Shown here one piece after another: positions 54,587 to 64,000 of a stretch of DNA of 64,000 bases; positions within the stretch are counted from its first letter, which is position 1, and each line of letters starts with the position of its first letter. Source of the DNA: Prochlorococcus sp. AG-363-C20 (lineage in GTDB: Bacteria > Cyanobacteriota > Cyanobacteriia > PCC-6307 > Cyanobiaceae); assembly GCA_003280295.1 (NCBI GenBank), contig QCFI01000007.1, positions 1 to 64,000 of the forward strand, in the 5' to 3' direction. The notes under the pieces are model-generated. The model saw only the letters and a list, made by a program, of their open reading frames with translations. It was not told where the DNA came from and made no database searches. Position numbers and translations under genes: made by a program.

Positions 54587-54651
54587 TTAGGAGAGAGTGT
54601 TGAGAATGTTAATTGAGTTGGAGACAGAGTAGGGCAAGCTAAAGCCTTTTC

Positions 54652-54688
54652 CCATTAGGAGGAGATTTTTTTAACCCCCTCCTAATGG
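54652..54688 (-). repeat. 11-bp hairpin between the beta- and epsilon-subunit genes
   Basis: CCATTAGGAGG and CCTCCTAATGG are perfect complements at 54652-54662 and 54678-54688, with a 15-base loop that is A-rich in the transcript. It begins three bases after the atpD stop and ends 65 bases before the atpC start. No T-tract follows in the transcribed direction, so processing or mRNA stabilisation is more likely than termination. Confidence 0.8.
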
Positions 54689-54691
54689 AAT

Positions 54692-56164
<1,473 letters not shown>

Positions 56165-56261
56165 TTAAAAAAAATCAATGGGTTGCAAAAATGCACACCC
56201 TTCTATAGCCGCGCAACATTACCACTTTGCCTGCAAATTGACTTAAGGGTTCGGTCAACCG

Positions 56262-56276
56262 CACAGGTGCACTGTG
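56262..56276. promoter_or_regulatory. Inverted repeat in the atpD/groES divergent spacer
   Basis: CACAG-GTGCA-CTGTG is a perfect five-bp inverted repeat around a GTGCA core (56262-56276), 27 bases before the CIRCE element. It could be an operator for either divergent gene, but could also be chance. Confidence 0.3.
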
Positions 56277-56302
56277 GCAGATACGTCACTAATCCGAATA
56301 GG

Positions 56303-56329
56303 TTGGCAGTCATGGACTTCGAGTGCTAA
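56303..56329 (+). promoter_or_regulatory. CIRCE element (HrcA operator) of groESL
   Basis: TTGGCAGTC, nine bases, then GAGTGCTAA match the CIRCE consensus TTAGCACTC-N9-GAGTGCTAA. The right arm is perfect and the left arm has two mismatches (A to G, C to G). It lies 53 bases before the groES ATG, where an HrcA repressor would block transcription. hrcA itself is not in this window. Confidence 0.85.
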
Positions 56330-56381
56330 TTCGGTCCTTTTCGTGCCTTTCGGCGCTCTGTTCTTGCTCCTGCATTAATCT

Positions 56382-56693
56382 ATGGCAGCTGTTTCTCTTA
56401 GTGTCTCCACCGTTAAGCCCCTCGGAGACCGTATTTTTGTCAAAGTCTCTGAATCAGAAGAGAAGACCGCGGGTGGGATTCTTCTCCCAGATACCGCAAA
56501 AGAAAAACCTCAAGTTGGAGAAGTGGCCCAAGTAGGTCCTGGCAAGCGCAATGATGATGGTTCTCGCCAATCTCCAGAAGTAGGTGTTGGTGACAAAGTT
56601 TTATACAGCAAGTACGCCGGCACTGATATAAAACTTGGTGGCGATGAATATGTACTTTTGTCTGAAAAGGACATTTTGGCAGTCGTTAACTGA
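56382..56693 (+). CDS. groES: Co-chaperonin GroES
   Basis: A 103-residue heptameric lid of the chaperonin. [34 protein letters not shown] is the family N-terminus with the mobile GroEL-binding loop (residues 26-42). [16 protein letters not shown] and ILAVV complete the fold. It follows a CIRCE operator and precedes groEL by 73 bases, giving a groESL operon. The leader has no Shine-Dalgarno and is rich in T and C. Confidence 0.99.
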   Translation: MAAVSLSVSTVKPLGDRIFVKVSESEEKTAGGILLPDTAKEKPQVGEVAQVGPGKRNDDGSRQSPEVGVGDKVLYSKYAGTDIKLGGDEYVLLSEKDILAVVN

Positions 56694-56727
56694 GATTTTT
56701 CAGTTTTACCTAACTACTAATTCTTAA

Positions 56728-58404
<1,677 letters not shown>

Positions 58405-58462
58405 TGAATAGACGTTGACTACTGTTTGTTTTCAGAAATCACTTATTTATCAAAATCATTTA

Positions 58463-58493
58463 GGGAGAAGGCTTTCACCTTCTCCCTTTTTTT
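58463..58493 (+). terminator. Rho-independent terminator of groESL
   Basis: GGGAGAAGG at 58463-58471 and CCTTCTCCC at 58478-58486 form a perfect nine-bp stem with a six-base loop CTTTCA, followed by seven Ts. It lies 59 bases after the groEL stop and is the clearest terminator in the window. Confidence 0.95.
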
Positions 58494-58532
58494 AATATTT
58501 ACTTAGAAAAATCTAGGAATTCATAAAATGCA

Positions 58533-58670
58533 TCAATAAGAAAAGATTTATTGAGAATATGTTTAGTAGGGGGGGATTTGACTATTAAAACTTTCAGAAT
58601 CAATTAATTCTCAAAAAAACTAAAAAAGGGTAGACCTTTCTCTTTTTTTAATACGCAAAAGAATTTGCGT
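58533..58670. other. Hairpin-rich spacer between groEL and secG
   Basis: Between the groEL terminator and the secG stop three more inverted repeats occur: TCAATAA/TTATTGA (58533-58554), AAAGG-GTAGA-CCTTT followed by CTCTTTTTTT (near 58626-58650), and ACGCAAA-AGAA-TTTGCGT (58653-58670). The middle one looks like a weak bidirectional terminator; the last is a perfect seven-bp stem 16 bases beyond the secG stop on the minus strand. No protein is supported here. Confidence 0.5.
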
Positions 58671-58685
58671 TATATTTTGACTTCT

Positions 58686-58916
58686 TTAATTTAGCCAGCC
58701 TGCACTAAGGATAATTGCAAGGCTTAGAAAAATTGCGAGGAAAACCCATGTAGTTTTTTTCAGTGTTGCTTCGGCACTGCTAGCACTTGTAAACATGGAA
58801 CTACCGCTTGCGGCTAAACCTCCCATACCATCCCCTTTGGGACTATGCAGAAGCACTAACAAAATCAATGCGATACCAGAACCTATCCAGACCCAGGAAA
58901 GAAAAGAAGTAGTCAT
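58686..58916 (-). CDS. secG: Preprotein translocase subunit SecG
   Basis: A 76-residue protein with two membrane helices (residues 9-24 and 55-73) linked by the conserved loop LLHSPKGDGMGGLAASGSSMF, which is typical of SecG. It aids SecYEG-driven protein export across plasma and thylakoid membranes. It lies 53 bases downstream of gpmI on the minus strand, a common cyanobacterial arrangement. Start ATG clear. Confidence 0.96.
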   Translation of the reverse strand: MTTSFLSWVWIGSGIALILLVLLHSPKGDGMGGLAASGSSMFTSASSAEATLKKTTWVFLAIFLSLAIILSAGWLN

Positions 58917-58969
58917 TGTTTGATTTTAGTCATTATTTGGAGAGAGATGTTTTTTAAAAGACTGAATTA

Positions 58970-60628
58970 CTAAACAGTTTGAGGTAACCGAGAAGAGGTG
59001 GATGAAGTCTCTATAGTTTCTATTAATGATGATCCAGTCATCGCATTAGGTTTAGGTAATCCAAGCAGTTGAAGAATTGTAGGAGCTATATCAGCCAGAC
59101 CTCCTCTTTCCCTTAGTTGGATAGCATTTCCAAAACCAGATAATTTTCTTTTTTCACCCTCTATAAGAATTACAGGAACAGGATTGGTTGTGTGAGCTGT
59201 CCATGGTTGACCATCAGGGCCTTGCATCAGTTCCGCATTCCCATGATCTGCTGTTATTAGTAGGGTCCCACCCATTTTTCCTGTAGATGCAATTAATTTT
59301 CCTAAACAGTTGTCTACTTTGTGAATTGCTGCTTTTGCTGCTTCCATTACACCTGTATGCCCAACCATATCTGGATTTGCGAAGTTGATCACCACAAATG
59401 AATAGATGCCTTTTTCTATTGCTTCGGTACAACTGTTTGTAAGTAGATCTGCAGACATAAATGGGGATAAATCATATGTAGCTACTCTTGGTGAAGGAAC
59501 TAGGTGACGCTCTTCACCAGATAAAGGTTTTTCTATTCCTCCATTTAAAAAATAAGTTACATGGGGATATTTCTCTGTTTCTGCAGTGCGGTATTGGCGT
59601 AGGCCGTGCTCAGCAACTACTTGGCCTAGGAGATTATCTAGTGATTCAGGGGGAAATGCAACTGCAACAGGTAACTCTGCTTCGTATTGAGTAAAGGTAA
59701 CAGTATTTAGTTTTAGGTATTGGTTTCTTTTGAACCCTTGAAAGTTATCCATTGTTAGTGCACGCATTAATTGTCTAGCTCGATCTGGACGGAAGTTGAA
59801 CATGATCAATCCGTCTCCTTCTTTTAAATAAGAAGTTGAAAGCCTTATTGGTTCAAGGAATTCATCTGTAGTACCAGCGGCATAACTATTTTGCAGACTT
59901 TTGTGAGCAGATAATTCACTGATAGGAAGATCGGGGTTGGTTAATAATTCATAAGTTCTTAAAGTCCTTTCCCAGCGATTATCACGATCCATTGCCCAAT
60001 ATCTTCCACAGAGACTGGCTATTTCCCCTACCCCATTGTCTTTGATGGAATCTTCAATGATTTCTAAATAATGCCTTGCGCTTTGAGTTGGCGTATCTCT
60101 TCCATCGGTAAAGACGTGAATTGCTACTTTTTTTAAACCAATGGACGAGGCCCAAGTCAGAAGTCCACGCAGATGCTCAACGTGACTATGTACTCCACCA
60201 TCTGAACAAAGTCCAATTAGGTGGAGCGTTTTATCTTCTTTTTGAAGTTTTGAAGCAAGTTCTAAAAGTGCAGGTATTTGTGCAAGCTTTTTATTCTTTA
60301 CGGTATTGCTAATGCGTACTAGCTCTTGCTGAATTATTCGTCCTGCTCCGATGGTTAAATGCCCTACTTCGGAGTTGCCCATTTGATTATCTGGCAAACC
60401 AACATCAGCACCACTTGCTTCTATTAAAGTATTTGGATATGCCTTCAAAAGTGCATCCATAACTGGTGTATCAGCACTTTTAATCGCATTGTTCTCTTCT
60501 TCTTGACGGTGTCCCCACCCATCGAGAATGGCCAGCACAACAGGCGCTACTTGATTAGATCGCCCGGGTTCTCGGGAAATACGTTTGGGGATTGTGACCG
60601 GGATAATTTTTACTTCTAATACGCCCAA
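58970..60628 (-). CDS. gpmI: 2,3-bisphosphoglycerate-independent phosphoglycerate mutase
   Basis: A 552-residue alkaline-phosphatase-superfamily enzyme that interconverts 3- and 2-phosphoglycerate. The catalytic Ser86 is in [14 protein letters not shown]; the metal-binding LAILDGWG is near residues 32-39 and [10 protein letters not shown] near 473-482. [11 protein letters not shown] near 155-165 is also typical. The N-terminus is about 25 residues longer than usual. The only possible start is TTG at 60628, since a stop lies four codons upstream. It is followed by secG. Confidence 0.97.
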   Translation of the reverse strand: MGVLEVKIIPVTIPKRISREPGRSNQVAPVVLAILDGWGHRQEEENNAIKSADTPVMDALLKAYPNTLIEASGADVGLPDNQMGNSEVGHLTIGAGRIIQQELVRISNTVKNKKLAQIPALLELASKLQKEDKTLHLIGLCSDGGVHSHVEHLRGLLTWASSIGLKKVAIHVFTDGRDTPTQSARHYLEIIEDSIKDNGVGEIASLCGRYWAMDRDNRWERTLRTYELLTNPDLPISELSAHKSLQNSYAAGTTDEFLEPIRLSTSYLKEGDGLIMFNFRPDRARQLMRALTMDNFQGFKRNQYLKLNTVTFTQYEAELPVAVAFPPESLDNLLGQVVAEHGLRQYRTAETEKYPHVTYFLNGGIEKPLSGEERHLVPSPRVATYDLSPFMSADLLTNSCTEAIEKGIYSFVVINFANPDMVGHTGVMEAAKAAIHKVDNCLGKLIASTGKMGGTLLITADHGNAELMQGPDGQPWTAHTTNPVPVILIEGEKRKLSGFGNAIQLRERGGLADIAPTILQLLGLPKPNAMTGSSLIETIETSSTSSRLPQTV

Positions 60629-60752
60629 AGATCAAATTACTTCCTCGATGGTCACTCCTTGCTTTTCTGTCGAGTTCCGTCAGCTTTTGTGAATGCAATT
60701 AAGTATCTGATTCAGTGGTACGTCATAAAATCTATCCTTCACACAAAATTAA

Positions 60753-61295
60753 ATGACCGACTCTCGCAACGATGAAAGGGTGGAGATACTTTCGGAAAGA
60801 GACCTTGGGCTTACTATTTCCCGGCTTGCTTCTCAAGTTTTAGAAACAGTTTCCGATAGCAAATCTCTGTTTTTACTAGGTATACCGACTAGAGGAATTC
60901 AACTTTCTAACGTTTTAACTAAGGAATTAGAGCAGAAAGTGGGTCATCCTATAGATCATGGGAGCCTTGATCCCACTTTCCATAGAGATGATCTTGTTCG
61001 TATAGGAACAAGGATGGTACAACCAACAAATCTCCCCGCAAGCGTGGAAGGTCGTCAAGTGGTTTTAGTGGACGATGTAATTTTTACTGGTAGAACAGTT
61101 CGTGCGGCTCTTGAAGCTCTTCAGGCTTGGGGAAGGCCTGAAAGAGTAATGCTTTTAGTTATGGTTGATAGGGGACATAGGGAATTGCCTATTCAGCCGG
61201 ATTTCTTTGGTCGTCAAGTTCCCACTCGTAGAACAGAGACAATAGAATTACGTCTGAGAGCCGTAGATGGAGAAGAAGGAGTGTTTCTGCGTTAG
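60753..61295 (+). CDS. pyrR: Bifunctional PyrR: pyr regulator / uracil phosphoribosyltransferase
   Basis: A 180-residue PRTase-fold protein. The PRPP-binding loop is VVLVDDVIFTGRTVRAAL near residues 107-124, and GIPTRGIQLSNVL is near 43-56. LDPTFHRDDL near 73-82 is typical of PyrR. In bacilli it attenuates pyr operons by binding their mRNA. No pyr gene is adjacent here, so it may work mainly as uracil PRTase or act in trans. Start ATG; divergent from gpmI by 124 bases. Confidence 0.93.
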   Translation: MTDSRNDERVEILSERDLGLTISRLASQVLETVSDSKSLFLLGIPTRGIQLSNVLTKELEQKVGHPIDHGSLDPTFHRDDLVRIGTRMVQPTNLPASVEGRQVVLVDDVIFTGRTVRAALEALQAWGRPERVMLLVMVDRGHRELPIQPDFFGRQVPTRRTETIELRLRAVDGEEGVFLR

Positions 61296-61343
61296 GAGCA
61301 TTGAGGTGATTTTTAATTTTTTCGAAAGAATCCTTTAATTAAA

Positions 61344-62954
61344 TTATCGAATTAGACCAAGAGTTATTTTTTGTAGATTTGTTCCAGTCCGTAGATCTGT
61401 TGCTTCAACTAGAAGATGACTTGAAGCATTAATAGTGAAGTTTAACTTTAAACAATCTTCGCCAAGTTGACCTGGTGGGTTGAGTTGAAATGATTTTGAA
61501 GGATTGTCCCAAGGGGTCATTTTGGGTTGTGTTGATTCTTCCTTAATGGTTGGGATTCCATCTATAAAAATAATTTCATGACCCATAACTTCAGGCTCAC
61601 CAATAATTAGATCAATTTCCATTTGATTCTCCCTGCTCGTTGAGAGAATTAATTCCAGTCCCTTTGTAGTTGGCCAAGTCTGTCCACATAGGAAAAGAGG
61701 ATGCCAAATATGTTTGTTACTCTTTTTGTCCCAGCAACGTAGAGATGCTCCTCGTCGAAGTACATCGCGGATTGTTACACCTGGAGTCAAGCTCAATGCT
61801 CCTTTTGCAACAGCTTCTATGGGGGGTGGTGTTAACAATGGCACTGGTTGACATTCTTTATGCAACCATTTACGCACTAAAGGAATTCTTGCGCCTCCAC
61901 CAACTAAAACGGCACTATGAATATCCTTAAGAGTGCAATTATTTGCACGCCCCATTTCAAGGGTTTTTGATAATAGTTTTGTTAGACTTTTTAGAAGTCC
62001 ATGCTGAATAAGTAATTCCTCTAATTGAACTTTGCTTAGTCTTAGATGCTTTTTGTTAGAGGTAGGTGATTCTTGATAAGTCTCTTCAAGAACTTTTGTT
62101 CTTTGAAGTTCATTTTGACTTAATCTACACTTGAGTCTTTCCGCTGTATTTAGAAGTTTTTTTGTTAACGGTTCCTTTGGACATAGATAAGTTGCTATCC
62201 ACTGATCAAAGTCTCTTCCCCCAAGACGCTGTCCTGCTTTGCCAAGAACCTTTGCTGAGCGAAGGGTTTGGCTGCTTTTGTTCTCAAGATCTTCCCCTGC
62301 AAATCTAAGTAATTGGGCTATTGGCTCAGCGTGTCCTTGCCCTCCTTCTAATGCAACTAATGATAGATCAATTGTGCATCCACCAATATCGATTACTAAC
62401 AGCTTGGCTCCAGAAGGTAGGCCAGCACCCATAGCTGCAGCAGTAGGCTCATCGACTATTGCAATTTCTTCTACTGGAAGGAGTTGACAGACTTCGTTAA
62501 GCCAAGCTCTGTAAGCACGATATGTCTCTATAGGAACAGTTAAAACAAGCCGTTTGATTGTTAATTGAGGAGGAAGTCTCTGCCAAATCTGTTGAATCAA
62601 AAGTTCACCTGCTTTCTCAGAGGAAAGCTCAGCTTTCCCCAATAGAGGAGGATGCGCAGCACCTATCCAACGCTTGAAGTCAGTATAAATACTTAGCTGT
62701 TCTTGATCCTTTGGGTCGAGAACAGCTACTTGCTGTCCTATCAGAATATTTGGATCAAGCTGGTCGCTATATGCAACAAGGCTTGGTACTACGCCTTCTT
62801 CTCTTGTTATTGGTGGCAGTTTTAAAAGTTTTGGGCTCCCATTCTTTTCCTCTTGGAAAGCTACTACTGTTGATGAATTGCCTAGGTCTATTGCAAGAGT
62901 GCCAAACCTTTGCGTTTCTTCAGTTTGTGGTTCCTTTAGATAGGTCTTCTCCAT
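61344..62954 (-). CDS. Hsp70-like ATPase (divergent DnaK family)
   Basis: A 536-residue protein with the actin-like Hsp70 ATPase fold: TLAIDLGNSSTVVAFQ (phosphate 1) near residues 20-35, VDEPTAAAMGAG near 165-176, LLVIDIGGCTIDLSLV near 185-200 (phosphate 2) and AVLVGGGARIPLVRKWL near 350-366 (adenosine). It is shorter than DnaK (about 640), and the C-terminal 140 residues are only a partial substrate-binding domain with no helical lid. It is a DnaK relative, and its partner may be the J-domain protein earlier in the window; this is inference. Confidence 0.88.
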   Translation of the reverse strand: MEKTYLKEPQTEETQRFGTLAIDLGNSSTVVAFQEEKNGSPKLLKLPPITREEGVVPSLVAYSDQLDPNILIGQQVAVLDPKDQEQLSIYTDFKRWIGAAHPPLLGKAELSSEKAGELLIQQIWQRLPPQLTIKRLVLTVPIETYRAYRAWLNEVCQLLPVEEIAIVDEPTAAAMGAGLPSGAKLLVIDIGGCTIDLSLVALEGGQGHAEPIAQLLRFAGEDLENKSSQTLRSAKVLGKAGQRLGGRDFDQWIATYLCPKEPLTKKLLNTAERLKCRLSQNELQRTKVLEETYQESPTSNKKHLRLSKVQLEELLIQHGLLKSLTKLLSKTLEMGRANNCTLKDIHSAVLVGGGARIPLVRKWLHKECQPVPLLTPPPIEAVAKGALSLTPGVTIRDVLRRGASLRCWDKKSNKHIWHPLFLCGQTWPTTKGLELILSTSRENQMEIDLIIGEPEVMGHEIIFIDGIPTIKEESTQPKMTPWDNPSKSFQLNPPGQLGEDCLKLNFTINASSHLLVEATDLRTGTNLQKITLGLIR

Positions 62955-63277
62955 AGCTTTGATTGACTTTGTTATAAAAAAGTCTTAAAGACAACAATTG
63001 GATGAATGGCAATTTATAGCTTTTAAAGGTTTCAAGCTTCAAATTAAATAATTACAGGTTTTTAGGCAAGGCATTCTTCTTGTTGCATTGAAGATATTTC
63101 TAAAGCTTTTAGATCTGAAAAATGATTTTATTCAATTCACTACCTGCTTTACATGCCCTCTTTTTATTCTGGTAGGCAAAAAGAAAATTTTGAGAATCTT
63201 GATGAATTAAAAACTCTAATTTAAATGCATTTGGATTAATCAGGAACAACCTTCGCGTAGAGTGGCTTTATATTTGA
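62955..63277. other. AT-rich divergent spacer between the Hsp70-like gene and rpoZ
   Basis: This 323-base region is AT-rich and has no supported gene. It must hold the promoters of the Hsp70-like gene (minus) and rpoZ (plus). A possible 23-codon frame at 63153-63224 (MPSFYSGRQKENF) lacks a ribosome-binding site and is not called. The only inverted repeat seen is CTACC/GGTAG near 63140-63175, too weak to name. Confidence 0.6.
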
Positions 63278-63514
63278 TTGGGTTCAGTGATTAAAGCCGG
63301 TTTGGATCCCAAAGATCTTGCCAAACGAGGAGAAAGTCTCATTCGTCAATCCACTAACCGATACTTAACAACAGTTCGGATAGCTTTTCGTGCCAAGCAA
63401 AGGCGCTTTGATGATTTTGATGGTCTTTTAGAGGAATCTAGTGTCAAGCCTGTTCATAGGGCAATAGTTGAACTAAGTGACGAACAAGATCAGCCTGATT
63501 TGCTCCCTGGTTAA
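63278..63514 (+). CDS. rpoZ: DNA-directed RNA polymerase subunit omega
   Basis: A 78-residue omega subunit of the cyanobacterial type, recognised by [22 protein letters not shown] and [15 protein letters not shown], then a conserved [14 protein letters not shown] end. It chaperones assembly of RpoC1/C2 into the polymerase. The start is TTG at 63278 or GTG at 63287; I keep the former. The DUF1818 gene starts three bases after its stop, so they are cotranscribed. Together with rpoBC1C2 this window lacks only rpoA of the core enzyme. Confidence 0.93.
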   Translation: MGSVIKAGLDPKDLAKRGESLIRQSTNRYLTTVRIAFRAKQRRFDDFDGLLEESSVKPVHRAIVELSDEQDQPDLLPG

Positions 63515-63517
63515 AGG

Positions 63518-63880
63518 GTGATCCAGCAAGAAGGTTCTGGGTGGCGTCTAGCAAGGGATAATTCACGTCCTAATTTTCCTGTGATTATTGGTGGTGAGGG
63601 TTGGGCGATTGAATTGACTGAGGGAGAGTTGATTTCCTTGAGAATTATTATTGATGATTTAATTTTTCAACATAAGAAACTAGAGAATCAGCTAATGCCT
63701 GAGGAGACAATTTGTTTGGAAATGGAAAGAGCACCTTGGTGGGTTTGTCTTGATGGAGATAAAGATACTTGGAGTCTTCAATTAGTCCTTGAGGTTAATG
63801 ATCAGTCTTTTCGAGGCTTTGAAGCCTATTGGCCTTCTCCTGCTGCTCAATTTATTGCATCTGCTATAAAAAAAATTTAG
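63518..63880 (+). CDS. DUF1818 family protein
   Basis: A 120-residue soluble protein of a cyanobacterial family (DUF1818) without known function. GSGWRLARDNSRPNFPVIIGGEGWAIELTEGE is the family N-terminus, and FEAYWPSPAAQFIASA the end; Trp residues are abundant. GTG at 63518 follows the rpoZ stop by three bases, which suggests translational coupling and a link to transcription or regulation; this is inference. The last 120 bases of the window after it contain no supported feature. Confidence 0.88.
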   Translation: MIQQEGSGWRLARDNSRPNFPVIIGGEGWAIELTEGELISLRIIIDDLIFQHKKLENQLMPEETICLEMERAPWWVCLDGDKDTWSLQLVLEVNDQSFRGFEAYWPSPAAQFIASAIKKI

Positions 63881-64000
63881 TTTTCTCTTATGACTTTTTT
63901 GCAAGAAGTGATGTTTAGATGAAATTAAATAAGTTAAGTATAAATTGTGTATTTTAAAACTGCCTATAAATTATTGGGATATAATCTCATCTAATTCGCT

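Noticed and set aside
63153-63224. 23-codon frame upstream of rpoZ
   Set aside because: No ribosome-binding site, no domain and an AT-rich spacer; chance frame is likely.

Overview
The window is about 64 kb of dense, AT-leaning (roughly 40% GC) core chromosome from a marine picocyanobacterium, most likely a low-light-type Prochlorococcus. The evidence is a split RNA polymerase (rpoB, rpoC1, and an rpoC2 with a large insertion), a stand-alone high-light-inducible protein (HLIP), Ycf35, Ycf65/PSRP-3, DUF1818 and DUF3326 genes, a cyanobacterial ATP synthase split over two loci with both b and b' subunits, system II cytochrome c biogenesis, and a bioF-bioK-bioC-bioD-bioA biotin operon. I see no insertion sequence, prophage, CRISPR array, tRNA or rRNA, and almost no intact intergenic space. 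The strain is inferred from gene content only.

Layout. 1-11.5 kb: truncated hisD, rpsT, a TatD nuclease, then the rpoB-rpoC1-rpoC2 operon with a GC-richer, hairpin-containing leader. 11.5-19.2 kb: a 50-residue HLIP overlapping rlmN, a Na+/solute symporter, a very small membrane protein, a HEAT-repeat protein, and a DUF2997-Ycf35-ferredoxin-aldo/keto reductase group, then rsmG and a J-domain membrane protein. 19.4-24 kb: the biotin operon on the minus strand, its first four junctions joined by ATGA overlaps. 24-36 kb: a Ski2-type helicase, fumC, purB, tlyA, glnB (PII), queF, the ftsW-ccdA-ccs1 group and a methyltransferase.

37-43 kb: the large ATP synthase operon (atp1, a, c, b', b, delta, alpha, gamma). 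43-54 kb: DUF3326, alanine dehydrogenase, a minus-strand group of CNNM-like protein, GTPase, nadD and nadE, then pepP, a HAD phosphatase, PSRP-3 and a transaldolase-like protein. 54-58.5 kb: the second ATP synthase operon (beta, epsilon), divergent from groES-groEL, which has a CIRCE operator. 58.5-64 kb: secG, gpmI, pyrR, an Hsp70-like protein, rpoZ and a DUF1818 gene.

The genes are housekeeping: transcription (all rpo subunits except alpha), energy (complete F1Fo ATP synthase), biotin and NAD synthesis, protein folding, nitrogen sensing and RNA modification. I did not find a clearly new multi-gene system. The best leads are RNA structures at the ATP synthase junctions: a terminator-like hairpin after atp1, a nested folded leader before the c-subunit gene, tandem hairpins after it, and an 11-bp hairpin after the beta-subunit gene. 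These may tune subunit ratios. Further leads are alternative pairings in the rpoB leader, and an aldo/keto reductase that appears to have lost its Fe-S cysteines and sits beside a stand-alone ferredoxin. Many genes appear to begin with TTG.
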